In this document: piece after piece, positions 22,184 to 36,160 of the stretch
How positions within the stretch are numbered: the stretch's first letter is position 1
Layout of the letters: each line of letters starts with the position of its first letter
Assembly (NCBI GenBank): GCA_017871115.1
Contig: JAFCIZ010000006.1
Location: forward strand, 3,038,001-3,102,000
DNA from: Cunninghamella blakesleeana
Taxonomy: Eukaryota; Mucoromycota; Mucoromycetes; Mucorales; Cunninghamellaceae
DNA: 64,000 nucleotides
Reading direction: 5' to 3'
The notes under the pieces: model-generated
What the model was told of the DNA's origin: nothing
Database searches by the model: none
What the model saw: only the letters and a program-made list of their open reading frames with translations
Made by a program: the position numbers and the translations under genes

Positions 22184-23151
22184 TATCTTTTTTTTTTTAA
22201 AAAAAATAGATATAAATGAAAGAAAGAGAGAAAAAGAGAAAAAAAATGAGGGAAAGAAAGGAAACTAATATATAAAAAGGAATGAAAGAAACAAGTAAAT
22301 AAAAAAGGAATAAAGGAGAAAGCTTATATATATAAAATTATATATATATATATATATTATTGTTATATTTATAAATCTATATAAAATTATATATATATAT
22401 ATATATATTATTGTTATATTTATAAATCTATATATTTCTATCTATACATATCAACTTATTATTAAATATAAACAATTGTATAATTTAATGCTAAATTTAT
22501 GCGTGACATCGTATAACAAAAAAAAGCTTCTTTTCCCATTTTTTTTTATTATTTTTTGTAAAAAGATCACCATATTAATACTTAATTAGTCTAAGTTGAT
22601 AATACGATCTTTAAAGTTTTGGAGTAAAAAAAAAAAATCAAGGGGAAGTATATCAATCAGGGGAAAATAAAAAGATCTTTATAAAAATGCATACAAGTAT
22701 GAATTATGAGTACTTAAGGGGAGAGAGAAAGAGAGAAAGTACCCATATATGATTATAAAGTAAATCATTTTGAATACTTTAACAACGAATATATTTAACT
22801 CCTGCGTTTCAAAAAATAAAAAAAATAAAAAAAAAAGATTGTTTCATAAATAAAAATGCATATCTGTAGTATGTAGTATTTAAAACTATACATTGGATTA
22901 TCATCTTTTAGTTCTTTTTTTTTTTTTTTTTTTAAAAAAAATATATTTTTAACTCGCTCTTTTTTATTTCATGTACATTAAAAAAAAAACAAAAAACAAA
23001 AAAAAAAAAAAACAAAAAAAAACTAGAAAAAACATAAATAGTAAATATATAATGAGGTTTTTTTTTTTAAAAAAAATAAAGTATAAAGATAGATGTACTA
23101 ATTTTCTTTTTCTTTTTTTTCTTTTTTATTATTTTTCTTTTTTTTTTATTT
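22184..23151. other. Intergenic with tandem duplication and homopolymer tracts
   Basis: About 970 bp between two minus-strand genes. Contains a ~52-bp tandem duplication (about 22329-22433), T-run/A-run junctions at 22188-22206, 22915-22941 and 23058-23076, and long A/T homopolymers. A short frame at 22971-23171 is a product of the A-tracts and is not called. Confidence 0.6.
22329..22433. repeat. ~52-bp AT-rich tandem duplication
   Basis: The unit ATAAAATTATATATATATAT, continuing through TATTATTGTTATATTTATAAATCTAT, appears twice in succession with near identity, differing mainly in the TA-run length. Confidence 0.8.
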
Positions 23152-26100
23152 TTAAAAATAAGGCGGATTAGTAAGTCTACTAGTGGTATTACTAATGTAA
23201 CCTTCAGCATCAAACTCTAAACCAGGCATTGTTTCAGCTATACCTAAAACATCTTTATCCATCCCAACTTGGTACCAATTATTTTTCACAAAATCTTCAT
23301 TTAAATCAAATGATGAAAGTGAAGAGGAGTTACTTGAGTTATCTTGCCATGGTGAATTGGTTAAACTTGTTGTTGATGACGTTGATGATGATAGTAATAA
23401 AAGATGTTTTGTATCTAATTCGCCTGTACCAAAGGGTTCATCTTTAAATCCTTCTTTTAATGCATTACGTACTAAAGAAGGTGATTCTGAAAATAATACT
23501 GTTCTTTTATTATTGCTGTTATTATTACTGTTGCTTGTTTTATTATCATCTTCACTGCTTATCATAAAATCATCTTCCATAAATAATGGGGTGGATTCTG
23601 TGTCTGGTGTAGTGGATGGGTTGATTAATAGTGTAGCAACGTCTTTAAGTACATCATTGGTATATAGCATAGTATTGACTACTTTATTATCTGTTCCCAT
23701 ACCCGGTCGAAGATGTGGTACAGATGTGGGTGTAATGGTTGATGTATTTACTGATGATATTGCAGTAGGTGATGATGATGTAGCCGCTAATATTTCGTTA
23801 TTATTACCATTGGTTGGTAATTTTTTCTGTTGTTGTTGTTGTAACATTTGCATCATTTGTGTTGCTTGTTGAGTTGCTAATGATGAAGGCGATGATACTA
23901 CTGTGGCTGTAGTAGTAGTAGCAGTAATATTGTTATTAGCTGATATAGGTGATTTTGTTACATTTGAGTCATTATTAGTATTATTATTGAGCATGTTAGT
24001 AGTTGTTAAATCAATATTATTTTGTTTAGGTTCTGTTTTTATTAATATGTTTCCAGCATTTTGAAGTTGTTGGGTATCTTGTTGTTGATTAGTGGTAATA
24101 GGTGAAGTAGTAGTAGCAGTAGTAGCAGTTGCAGCAGAAGCAGTAACATTAGTAGCATTAGTAGTAGCAGGAACAGCTGATGAAGGAGAAGGTTGAGATT
24201 GATTTGTATTATTCCCTTTAAGCTGTTCTTCAGCAATAGCAATAAAATTAGCCAACATGGTACGAATTTGTTCTTGTTGAGGTGGGGTGAGAGAAAGTTT
24301 ATTTTGTCTATGTTGATATAATAACCATGAACATTGCAAACCTCTTTCGGGTAAAATTTCTACAATTTTAGGATGAATACCGCTAGCAATTGCCACTTGA
24401 TATATCATTTCGGAACGGCCAGGGTCAGCACCTAATGGTCGTTGTTGTTGAGATGGTTGGGTTGGACCAGTTGATTGTTGTGGTGATTGATTATTTATTA
24501 TTGTAGGATTTACATTCACTTCATTTTGTTCAGATCCATCTGTAACAGTAGTACCAGGAGTGATTGGCCTTGGTAAATCTGTTAATGGTGTAGGTGTAGA
24601 TGGATTATTATTATTACTATTATTACTATTATTATTATTAGATGCTTGCATCGTCTTGATTTGTTGCTGTTGCTGTTGTTGTTGTTGTTGTTGCTGTGTG
24701 GATGGTGGTGTAGAGGTAGATGTTGGTGATGAATGTTCATTAGATCGTTGTTTTTTAGAAGCAGGTAGTTTAAGATCAATACTTTCTCGTTTAATAGTGG
24801 TATTATTCATCATTGAATTTGATTGTAAATCCTTTGGAGGTGTGGACACTGATGGACGATTTTGCATTGGTTGAGCCTGAGCTTGACCAGGTGACATCAT
24901 GGTTTGTTGTTGTGTTTGTGATCCAAAATGTTGTTGTTGTTCAGTATTTTGAATATTTTGTTGATTTAATGATGCTTGAGGAATGTTTTGTTGACCTTGT
25001 TGTTGAGGAGTTTGTTGACCAGATTGTTGTTGAGGGGTCATTTGAGGATTACTTCCATTAAGAGCATTTCTAACCCAAGAAAAATATCCATTGAATTGAT
25101 CTCTAAGTTTCTGCAAATTTTCTAATCCAATTAAAAACACATTTTGATTAAGTGCATTAAGTTGATCTTCAAACATATATTTCATTAAAATAAGACGACG
25201 AGTGGCTTCAATATTTCCCGTAAGGCCTAAAAAAATTGGTAACAGGTTATCAATTTTTTCGTACATTGGTTTTATTTGTGCAACATTTTCCCGAATTGAA
25301 TTTTTTTCTTGTTCTGATAAATTTTCCACTGGTCTTGTACGTGCTATATATATAAAGTAAGTATAAATAAATAAAAAAAAATTATATAAATATTAATATA
25401 TTTTAACATATATATATATATATATATATATTATAATATATAGTTGTACCTCTACTACTACTGATCGTTTCATCCATTTTTCTAATCATTTCTGAAGCTT
25501 GCTGTCTTTGTTGAGGAGTCATATTACGGAGATTTTGTTGTACTTGAGGATTAGGATTAGTTGGTTGTTGAATATTATTATTGTTATTATTATTATTGTT
25601 ATTATTGTTATTATTGTTATTATTGTTATTATTATTCATATCATTTTGTTGTGGGAATGCATTGGCTTGATTTATTTGTTGTTGTTGCCTTTGAATAGGT
25701 GTGATTTGCTGAGGTTGTGATGTAAGTTGAGGTTGGGGTTGAGATTGCTGTTGCTGTTGCTGTTGTTGCTGTTGTTGTTGTTGTTGTTGAGCTTGTTGAG
25801 CTTGTTGCAATTGTAATAAAATATCAGGACGAATTTGTTGTTGGTTTTGAAGAGCATTTTGTACCATTGCTTGTTGATTCATTAAATTCATAGCAGCATA
25901 GCTGGTAGGGACAGAGGTAGCCGTAGTATTATTTACAGGTGCACTTGTCATAGGCATGCTTGTTGCAGAAATTGGAAGAGTAGGTCGATTATTATTCATA
26001 TTCATATTTTTAGCCATATTCATAGCAGCATTTGTATCCATTCCTTGGGACATTTGTTGTGCTTGTTGTTGTTGTGTTTGTTGTTGCTGTTGCTGTTGCA

Positions 26101-26872
26101 AAGCAAGTTGACGTGCAAGGAAAGCTTGGACTTGTTGTTGTTGAGCAATATTCATAGGAGGTTTTCCATTTCCCATTTGAAGACTTTGAAGTAAAGCCAT
26201 TGACGTTTGTGCAGGCTGTTGCTGTTGTTGAGAAGTCATTGGTAATGAAGCAGGAATGCCAGGTGCCATATTGTTCATAGCAGCAGATCTTTGAAACGCC
26301 ATCATTTCTGCTGAAATTTGAGGCTGTTGGTTTGGTTGCTGTTGAGGGGGACGTTGAAGAGGGTTACCTTGTTGAAACATTGCAGGATTCATTTGATTTT
26401 GAGCTTGTAAAGAAGCCTGTTGATTTGCATTCATGACATTAGCCATATTCAATTGTTGTTGCATAGCTTGTAATTGGGGGGAGGCTGATGCTTGAGGTTG
26501 TTGAGTTTGGATCAACGGTGAAGTACCCAAATTATTTAATTGTTCACTTGACAGATTGTTATTAGGTGCCACACCATTTTGGGATTGCATTTGTATTTGA
26601 TATTTTATTTGATTAAATTTGCGAGCATAAGCAAGGATATATTGATTCTGATTTTAAATAATAAAAATAATGTAATAATAATGGTTTATTAATATTAGTG
26701 GGGTTTTTTCATCAATGAACGAAATATTATTTATTTTAATTTAATTTATTTTTCCTTTTTTTAGTTACCTTATTAGTACTTCTTTGATAAAGAGTTGATT
26801 CAAAGTTTTTAGCAGCAGCAAGTATATCTTGTTCAGAAGTATTAGGTGAAAGATGTCTCAAAGCTTGTGCAC

Positions 26873-26904
<32 letters not shown>

Positions 26905-27138
26905 TATATATATTAAAATAATATTCATTTAGTTTCATATATAAATATTTATTTTAATCTTTTTCAATCAAAGCATAGTTTTTTTCTGAATAAATAAACT
27001 TATAAACTTTTGTCTTTACAGTTGAGTAACAAATTGTGCTCTATCGTTGATTGTCATTTCATCACGCCAGTTAGGATTTGGTACATCATTTTGTTGAAGA
27101 TTAGGTTGGCCATTAGGCATATTTGGTTGTTGATTCAT
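23152..27138 (-). CDS. MED15: Mediator complex subunit 15 (Gal11-type, KIX domain)
   Basis: Mediator tail subunit, the target of transcriptional activators. Exons 27020-27138, 26769-26871, 25450-26647 and 23152-25343 give 1203 aa in exact phase. The N-terminal ~100 residues form the KIX-like domain: NWRDEMTINDRAQFVTQL, then a QALRHLSP segment, then AAAKNFESTLYQRS and NQYILAYARKFNQI. The next ~370 residues are Gln/Asn/Met-rich, with Q runs of more than 15 and an N run of about 20. A helical segment opens the last exon (SIRENVAQIKPMYEKIDNLL, then RRLILMKYMFEDQL). A second unannotated conserved-looking block lies at residues ~775-850. The C-terminus is acidic and aromatic (DEDFVKNNWYQVG, then GLEFDAEGY), the Med15 tail-anchoring type. 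Q and N runs are coded by CAA/CAG and AAT/AAC repeats likely to vary in length. Confidence 0.9.
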
Positions 27139-27818
27139 GTTTATTTAAGTATACACTTTTTTTTTTTTGATTTACTGAGTAATAATAGTAATAATAATAT
27201 TTAATATATAATAAAAATAAAGAGTGATAGAAAAGAGAGTGGAAAAAAAAAAAGGTTTAAAAAAAATAACGTATTATAAAATTATCGTGAGATAATTAAA
27301 GAAAGAGTTTTTTACTGCTTAAAAAAATAAAATAAGATGGACTATTATAAATTATTTAACAATAAAAAGAAGAATAAAAAAAGAAAAATGAAAGAAAAAG
27401 AGAGAGAAAAAGGGAGAAAAGCAAAACACTGAAAAAAAAGGAGTTTTTCACTCGGGGAGAAAAAGCTCTCAGTGGTTATTTTTTTAAAATCCGACTATTC
27501 TCTCATTCTTTTTTGAATTTACCAGAAAAGGTCGAATTTTGCGTGTTGTCAACTACTATATTAATAGATGTAAATATGTATGCTCTTTTTATTATAATCA
27601 TTTAATACTATAAAAGAATAATCGAATTTTATTAATAATTTCAAAAATATAATATTTTTATTTTAACTAAGAGAAATATAATAACAAAAGGTAGAAAGTA
27701 AAAAAAAAATCAAGTCAGGTGATGGACTTAAAATTTGCTTATAGTTTTTTTTTGGTGGCAATTTTTTTTCGCTCTTCTTCCTCCTGTAAAATTTTATTTT
27801 TTTTAAAACCATATCAAA
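27139..27818. promoter_or_regulatory. Divergent promoter region, MED15 / TRS85
   Basis: 680 bp between divergently transcribed genes, so both promoters must lie here. Purine-rich (GAAA/GAGA) on the MED15 side and a T/C-rich leader on the TRS85 side (CTCTTCTTCCTCC, about 27771-27783). No TATA assignment is safe in this composition and no RNA gene was seen. Confidence 0.5.
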
Positions 27819-28046
27819 ATGGCGGATAAGCCATTACCTAATATTCCTTTTTTACAAAGGAATATATCTTCTCTTGATACAATTGTAAAGTCCTTATCAC
27901 CTTTAGTAGCTATATCTTCAAGTACTGATGCTGATGAGATTTGTAGAGCTAATAATATTCCAAGTTTTGCTGACTTTATTAAACCTTTTGGTAACTTTAT
28001 TGATGGTAGAGGTAATTTGTTTTATATATTTATACAGCTACCTATT

Positions 28047-28094
<48 letters not shown>

Positions 28095-31000
28095 TACATT
28101 ATTTATTATATATAGTTAACGTAAGAGATTCTCAAGGTATGCATATCCCTATTGATAACTTTTATCTTCGTTTTGAATCAATAAACCAACTTGAAGAACC
28201 TACTCATCAAGCTATTTTGAAACTTGCTAATGATACAGTTAAAAAAGATGGACAAGAAAAGAATTTTCCTATAGAGCAATATGATATTAGAAATCGTTCT
28301 GACGTAACTGAAAGATATCTCGATAGTAAGTAAAGCAAACTATTTTTTTTTTTTTTTTTTTGATAAAAAAAAATAAATGTTTATATTAATATCAATTAAT
28401 AATTTTATATTAACCTTATATATATATTTATCATTGTTATAATAGATAGTATTGAAACATTAATGCCTTGGTATGAAAATTTTAAAAGACTTATTTTATC
28501 ATTACGCGGAATTACTGAGCATGAAACTTTTGATCACCCTGTTGCAACAATGATCGTCATATCTTCAGCAAACCCTGATCCTATGGGCACAATCATGCAA
28601 TTATACAATCCAAATGTTCCTTCTTTCACTGTAGATAAGCCATACGTTGATACAAATATACTTAGATATTATGTACTGATACATGATCCTCAACAAACAA
28701 CTCTTGAGCAGTAAGTAATGCATATCATTATTACTAGTATCAAAAGTAGAAAAAACAGGGTATATGTATAAATAATGTACTAAATAGATGTATATTTATT
28801 TATATATATATATGTGTATTATACTAGTTCACAAAGTGTTTTTGAAAAGATGAAACGTAGTTTTGGATTACATTGCCATATGCTTACGTTAAGTTCTCAT
28901 CCACCAACATCATTTGAAGATGCAACTAATATAGAAAACCATTTAGATACAACGGATGAATCAATTCACATGATATGGAAACATGAATTAGAACAAAAGC
29001 AATCTATTGATACTGCTTTATATCATTATACTCAACAAATGGATGATAACAATACCAATATAACCAATCTTAATAATCTTAATAATAATAATAGTAATAA
29101 TCAAGGTCAACAAGAACAATTAGTTAATCTATCAGATATACCATCATCCCCTACCATGTCTCCATCGCTTACAAGGTCAAGTTCGTCATCATCTATAGCT
29201 ACCAATTCAACTTCACCATTGCCGACAGTGGTTACTTCAACACAAGGTTTTGATTTAACACAAAATTCTTTAGATCAAGCCATGCCTTTATCACCTAATG
29301 GGAATTATCTGCAACAACAACAGCCATCATCATCGCCAAATAATATTGATCTATTGACAGACACTATACCAGAAGTGACGAATGTAAAGTATGGGCAGTA
29401 TTTAACTTATGATAATATTGAGGGAACAAAGAACATGGTAAGAGAGTTGGTAGTGCAGAGTCTGGTACCTTTTATGGAGCGTAATATACAGCATTGGAAT
29501 GAACAAGTAGCTTCTGCTCGTCGTGGTCTTACTGGTCGTTTATTTGGTGCTAGCCGTAGATTATTTGGGTCGAATAATTCTCGTAGTCCTTCCACTCAAT
29601 CTATCCAAACAATCCCTGCTACTGGTCATAATATACCCACTGGTACAAATATGTTGACAATGTAAATTATATATTTAAATTTATAAAAAGAATAATAATA
29701 TATATGTATAGAAAGCGATGAATTTAAATTTAGATGAATGTTATTAATATATATATATGGCGCATTTTCATAGTTATCCGTTCGGTGCCCCCGAAGCTCA
29801 AATGAGAAAATTAGCCGATTTTTCTTTTATGTTGCGTGATTATAAGTTTGCCCAAATTATTTATGATACTGTTCGTCGTGACTATGCTACTGATAAAGCT
29901 TATAAATATCATGCTGGGACACAGGTAATTATATAAAAATAATAATAAAAGCATAGTGTTTATTATATTGATAATGTAATGTTATTAAATTATTAATTTC
30001 TTTTTTATTTTATTTTATTTTACATCTATGTATATATATAATATTAATTTAGGAAATGATCGGGGTATGCTTTTTAATGATGAATCAACCTTTGACAAGT
30101 AAAGTGGATATAGATCGTAATTTTGAATTGGCTGTTCAACAATATCTTGGTCGATGTCGATCACCTTATCATGCTACACGAACTACAGTAATATATTATG
30201 AGTTGTTAAAAATGAGACGCATGTGGAAAGAAATACCGAATGCATTGGTTCGTATGACTGGTGAAGATTCTGATTTAAGATCGGCTCTCTTTTTGGAACA
30301 AGCGGCTCATTGCTTTTTACATACTCCTCATCCAATGGTTAGAAAGTATGCTTTTCATCTTGTTATGGCTGGTCATAGATATGCTAAAGGTTTACAGGTA
30401 AGGATGTTTATAATAAAAATAGAACGATGGCAATGCAAATGATAATATTCATATATCTATATTTTTAATCAAATATTTCTAATTTTATATTTTATATTTT
30501 ATATTATAGAGAGATCATGCATTTAGATGTTATAAAATGGCAGCATTAGTTTTGGATGAAAGTCAATGGTCCGTTGCAAAAGGTCATGTTCAATTTGCTC
30601 TTGGTCGCCAAGCATTTAATTTAGGTCAATTAGAAGATGCAGTGTCTCATTTCCTTAATGTATTACCCGATTCCAAACAAACACCACAACAACAAATTGC
30701 ACATATTAGAGAGTTTTTATTTATATACAAGGTAACAAAAGTTTATATATACATATATGTATACTCATTTTTATTACCATGGTTGTAATTAATTGTAATA
30801 TAATGACAATATAAACTTGTTTTAATGATATTTGTAGAATTATACAACACAAGCTGGAGTTGATCCTCTCAAAGAAACACTGCCTGATTTAAAAATTCCA
30901 GTTATTAATGATAAAAATATTAGTGTCAGTTTATCAAATAGTCAAGTCAATACGGATCATCAAGATGAATGGCTAGCTATGGAACGAGATATTTTAGAAT

Positions 31001-34000
31001 CTAGTATAAGGAAAGGATATATTTTGAAATCAAAAAAGGCTCTTGCATTACAGCAACAGGATGATAATCGCGTTATATGTGCTATTGGAGGTAATATTGA
31101 TAGCGGTTGTAATAAATAAATAAATGAATATAATAATAATAATATATATACATATATATATATATGTATATTTTCTTTTTTTACACAGAGCCTTCTATTG
31201 TCCATATTGAGCTATATAATCCATTACAAATTGCTGTATCATTATCTGAGATTATACTTGGCTGTAAACATCGTAACTCAACAATGGCCAATAAAGACCC
31301 AATCAATGCTGATGCTTATAGTGATGAAAATATGATAGAAGGAACACCTATAGAAGAAAGCGATAATATGTTTGCTTTTGATGAATTTAATTTACAAAAA
31401 ATCCCACAATTATCCTTAGATCCATTAGAAAAACGGGTGGTAATTATATACATATACTATAAATATGTATATACAAAATATACTGATAGTGATTTAATCT
31501 TACACTTTCCTCTTTATTTATTTCTTAAAATCATAGATAGAATTAACAGTTGTTCCACAAAAAGAAGGATCTATTACTATTGTTGGCTTACATTATACAC
31601 TTAATGACCTTGTCCATACTTTTCGACCGTTCAATAAAAAAGGTAAAAGGTTGAATAATACAAAAGAAGAACGAATGGCAGAAGTATATGCACCCGATCG
31701 TAGCTTGGATATTCTGGTTACATCACCAATGCCTCTTTTAGATCTTACTTTCCACAATATCCCTGACTCTATCTTTTCTGGCGAAGTTGTGCAGACTATA
31801 CTAGAAATCAACAATAAAGGTAATAAAGGTCTTACTTCTTTACAACTGAAATCAAGCCATCCTAGCTTTATAAGTGTTGGTCAACCTCAAGATATGGATA
31901 AACCAATATATGGTAAATAAATAACAATAATATTCGATAGGCTAGCCTTTCCTTCTTTTTCTCTTTTTTTTTTTTTTTATTTTCTAACATTAAAATAAAT
32001 GTATTTTTTATTATGTTTTAGGTACTGGAGAAGATAAAAGCTGTCAATTTGATAATCAAATTTCTGATTCAAGTATACTACCTATTCCATTACCATCTGA
32101 TGGAGAAACCCAACAATCTATTGTACAACCTGGAAAAACTACACTGGTACCTTTTTGGATCCGTGGCGATAGAATTGGAAAATATACAATGAAGCTCTTA
32201 TTTTCGTACCAATCAGAGGTAAACTCAATATAAAAGATATAGTAAAACAAAAAAAAAATGTATTGAGGTATACTTTTTTGTTTTATTAATATTGAAATAA
32301 TTTATTTATGGTTTTCTGTAAATATTTAGGAAGAAAATTCAGCTATTGCTCATCGTACTCTGCGTTATACAATAGCCATTCAAGTCTTACCTTCGCTCAA
32401 AATTAATGCTTTTACAAGACCAAGCATGTCAGCTGCTAATGAATTCATTCTTGGTATAGAAGTATGTAGTTAATAATTATTTATTTTTGATTAAACAAAT
32501 CAAATACAAAAGTACATATTATTGATTATAGTTGATTTTTCTATTATTTTATTTTATGTATAGATTGAAAATTTACAAAATGTAGCAAACTTCGAATTAC
32601 GTCAATTAACATCTGCTAGTGCAAGTTGGATTATAAGTCCTTTAAATATTAACATGGGATCAAGGTAATAATATAAATTAAAACCATAAGAAATAGAAAT
32701 TATATGTATATAAAAAGGAAAGCATAATCAATGATTTTTTTATTATATTATTTTTATTAAATAGTGAAGATATTTCCAACAAATCTATTATTCCTGTTCG
32801 GCAAACTACTTTCACTTATTATAAAATACGAAAAATAGAAGATGAATTTAAACCACAATTGTCACCTGAAGCTTGGACATCTAATGCATTAGCTAATTTA
32901 TTAGCAAATGGTGAAACATTTAACCCCCCTCCTCCACTCGATATGAATATTACAAAAATATCATTTGTAAGTAAATTATTTTTACTAAATAATAAATATA
33001 TAAATAATAATATATTAAATAAATAATGAAATAATATACTTATTAAAAACTTATATATATTATATTATATACAAAATAGAAAAATGAAGTAATTCCATAT
33101 TATACGACGCCACTTAGAGATTTTGCTCTAAATTCAAGGATTCACTGGCGTACCACTCATCTTCAAACTCAATATCCAATGATTAGTGTTAAAAAACAAC
33201 CTGCTGTATTTACTTTATACAACACAAGCGATATCGATCTAACATTATACTGGGATATACCAAATATGAAAAGACACGGTCACCATTATATCATTGGCGT
33301 TAATTTAGGGGTGAATCAAAATCCATATCAAGAGCACCATCATGGAAAAGAAGTATTTAATACAAATACTGGAAGAGCAATGTTTGAACAAACTGCTAAA
33401 GAAAGAGCTGCATTGATACATAGTTTTACAAAAAACTTGGCTACTAAAGAAGAAAGTCCTATTAAATTAACGGTGCATTCTTTGGATACTATTAAACATG
33501 ATTTTAGTGAAAATGGGTAAGTTTACCATTGCTACTGTTTTAAAATAATATTAATAATAATTACTGGTATGGAATTTACTAATACTTATATATGTGTACA
33601 TATATCTTTCTTTTGTCAGATTATTGACAGTACCAGTTACTTTTACTTTAAAGAATTGTTCATGGAATAAGCAAGCAAAATATAAATTGGATTTATTATC
33701 ATTTACTGAAGGAAAACAAGTTCAGCTACAAAAAGTGTAAATAAAAAATAACATTTTTTTTTTCTTTTTAAAAAATAATAATAAGATATAGAATTGATAG
33801 TAATTTTTATTCCTTTCATTTCCTTTTTTTATATATAGAGTCAAGTCAGCTTTAGATATCCACACATTTCATTGGAATGGCGATACTACATTTTCTGGAT
33901 TATTAAAAAATAATGAAACTATCAATATTGAAGCAATAGCCATGTTTCAAGTAGCTAGTACTTACGATATCAATCGATGGAAACTAACTGTACAAACAGC

Positions 34001-34076
34001 CTTAGAAAACGGTGATGATGATAGTGAGGTTTATATACATTGGCCTAGCCTTCCTCATATTATATCAGTAACTTAA
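27819..34076 (+). CDS. TRS85: TRAPPIII subunit Trs85/TRAPPC8
   Basis: Specificity subunit of the TRAPPIII complex, which activates Rab1/Ypt1 in autophagy and secretion. Seventeen exons: 27819-28011, 28116-28325, 28446-28710, 28828-29661, 29774-29924, 30053-30397, 30510-30731, 30838-31090, 31189-31439, 31537-31912, 32022-32218, 32330-32461, 32564-32664, 32765-32966, 33080-33516, 33620-33736 and 33839-34076. They total 4524 nt with all phases matching, 1507 aa. Family blocks: HPVATMIVISSANPDPMGT with PYVDTNILRYYVLIHD (exon 3), GTKNMVRELVVQSLVPFMER (exon 4), EAQMRKLADFSFMLRDYKFA (exon 5), then TPR-like helices and C-terminal beta-sandwich modules. Exon 4 has a Ser/Asn/Gln-rich insertion (about 29030-29350). 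The intron 29662-29773 matters because it contains a misleading ATG; see findings. Confidence 0.93.
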
Positions 34077-34814
34077 AAAAAAGTTGTGATAGTCAATTTT
34101 TAAAAAATAAACAAAAAAAGCAAAATAAATTCATTTCATATTTATCGTGTTATATATAATTTTATTATAAAAATATAAAAAAAACAGTGGTTCAATAATA
34201 GTTGGAAAAATCAAACATTAAAACCACGCTGCATTGTACTTTTAAAAATTTATCGAAAATAAATAAATAATATATTATCGATGATACTATGTGGATATGG
34301 TAATAAATTGGTTGTTTACATAAAATCAAATTATCTTGGAGGGACCTTTAAAAATTTGAACCTTTTAGTAAAAATTGCTGCTTGGGCCATTTGAAGAGTT
34401 TGGAAATAAAAAGAAAAGTGATGCGTAGTATAAACTAATATTAGCTCTGAATATATTTTGATAAGAAAATAAAAATAATTAAGCAAATAAATCTAAAATA
34501 AAATGAAAAATTACGCTCATTTTTTTTATCTATTTTATATATACAAAAACATGTTATATTATGAATTATAAGAAATAAAAAAAATATTCTGAATAATTTT
34601 AATTTATAGAGGACGAGTATTAAATGAAAAAACCCAAAAAAGGAACAACTTAGATTTTTTTTCGTCATCAACCACTTTTTTATAAAAAAAGAACGGGGTT
34701 TTAAAAAAGTGGCTGGCCAAAGAAATTGAAAATTATATTATTTTTATTTACCCAACCAATTTTTATTTTTATTTTTCTCTTTTATTTTATAATTTTTTTA
34801 TTCACAATATAATA
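34077..34814. other. Intergenic between TRS85 and NDUFS4
   Basis: About 740 bp, AT-rich. Includes one less AT-rich patch near 34325-34395 (CTTGGAGGGACC). A 76-codon minus-strand frame (34441-34671) is Phe/Ile/Leu-rich and not supported. The final ~100 bp is a T-rich leader to NDUFS4. Confidence 0.55.
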
Positions 34815-35868
34815 ATGTCAATTTCATTATTAAAGGGTGCGACCATCACTCGTTCAGTTGTATCACAACCTGCTTTATGGAATTCAGTTAGATTTGCATC
34901 ACAAAATAGTAAAGCTGTTACTCAAGCTGATGTAGTTAACGTTGTTAATTTTGATGTTGTTTCTGGTGCACCTGGTAATAATAATAATAGCAGTCAACAA
35001 AATAAAAAAATAAAATAAAAATAATAGATGGATAATGATATATGTACATATTATATACATACATATATATATAATGAAAGGAAAAAAAGATGAAAAGTAT
35101 GTAAATAAGTCAACTTAAAAATATGTATTTCGATTTTTATATATATATATATATATAGAGGCATTAAGTGAACGTAGCGTACGTATTTTTAGTCCTACCA
35201 AACCTGCTACTCAAAGTGGTAAAAACGGTACTAGACATTGGCGTATTGATTTTGATATTTTAGGTACATAGAATAAACAACGAGGAAAATAGAATAAAAA
35301 TACACAAAAACCAGTTATTATGCAATTATTGAAAAAAACAAAAAAACATGATAAACCGCAACAAATTAATCACACAAAAAATCAATTATACGATTTTTAT
35401 TTTTGTTATTTTAAACTAAATAGAGGATGGTAATCGTTGGGAAAATCCTTTAATTGGTTGGGCATCCAGGTAAGCGAATTATTTACTTTTTTTTCTTCCC
35501 TTTTTAATCATTATCAATGGAATATATATTTATACTTACAAAAAATACCATATTACTACTACTGCTATTTTATAATAGTTCCGATTATCAACAAGCTTTA
35601 CAAATCAAGTTCAACAGCAAAGATGCCGCTATTAAATTTGCTCAAAAACAAGGTAAACATATAGGATAATTAATGATAATAATAATAATAATCAAAAATG
35701 AAAACGGGTAAAACATATGTATTAACATTAATCAATGTTTTATTTTTTATTTTTTCAGGATGGAGCTACTTTGTTCAAGAACCTAAACCAGTTAAATTTG
35801 TTAAGAAGGCTTATGCTGATAATTATAAATATTGTCCTGGTAAACTTAGACTTATTAAAACTAAATAA
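34815..35868 (+). CDS. NDUFS4: NADH:ubiquinone oxidoreductase 18-kDa-type subunit (NDUFS4), complex I
   Basis: Accessory subunit of respiratory complex I, at the junction of the N and Q modules on the matrix side. Exons 34815-34974, 35159-35263, 35424-35469, 35579-35652 and 35759-35868 give 164 aa in exact phase; the two middle exons are 46 and 74 nt. The N-terminus has a mitochondrial presequence look (SLLKGATITRSVVSQ, then SVRFASQN). The family core is unmistakable across exons: VRIFSPTKPATQSGKNGTRH, then WRIDFDILG, then RWENPLIGWASSSDYQQAL, then KFAQKQGWSYFVQEPK. The end (NYKYCPGKLRLIKTK) matches the short basic tail of the family. The presence of complex I excludes a Saccharomyces-type fungus. 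Confidence 0.96.
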
Positions 35869-36160
35869 ACTTGACATATTTTACTTTTATAATAATAATA
35901 TTAGGCATGAATAATAATAATAACAATATGGATAATGACAACTACAATAAAAAACAGCAATACACGATTTTTTTTAATTGTATTATTTTTATTATTTTTA
36001 TTATTTTTATTTATTGTTTTGGTATTAAAATGATCATCACTATCATCATTGTAATCGACATAAATATAAATTGAATACATATAAAAGAGAAAGGAAAAAA
36101 AAGGATATAGTTATAAAATAGGCATAAAATAAAGCTTGAAAAAATAAATTATATTCATCG

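Noticed and set aside
23357..23872. 171-codon antisense frame over MED15
   Set aside because: Mirror of Asn/Thr/Ser triplet runs (reads as Leu/Val/Asp runs); the sense frame has the Med15 features.
29758..34076. Second, separate gene starting at the ATG at 29758
   Set aside because: Splicing 29661 to 29774 keeps frame and matches the Trs85 domain order; two half-proteins would each lack the other half of a known family.
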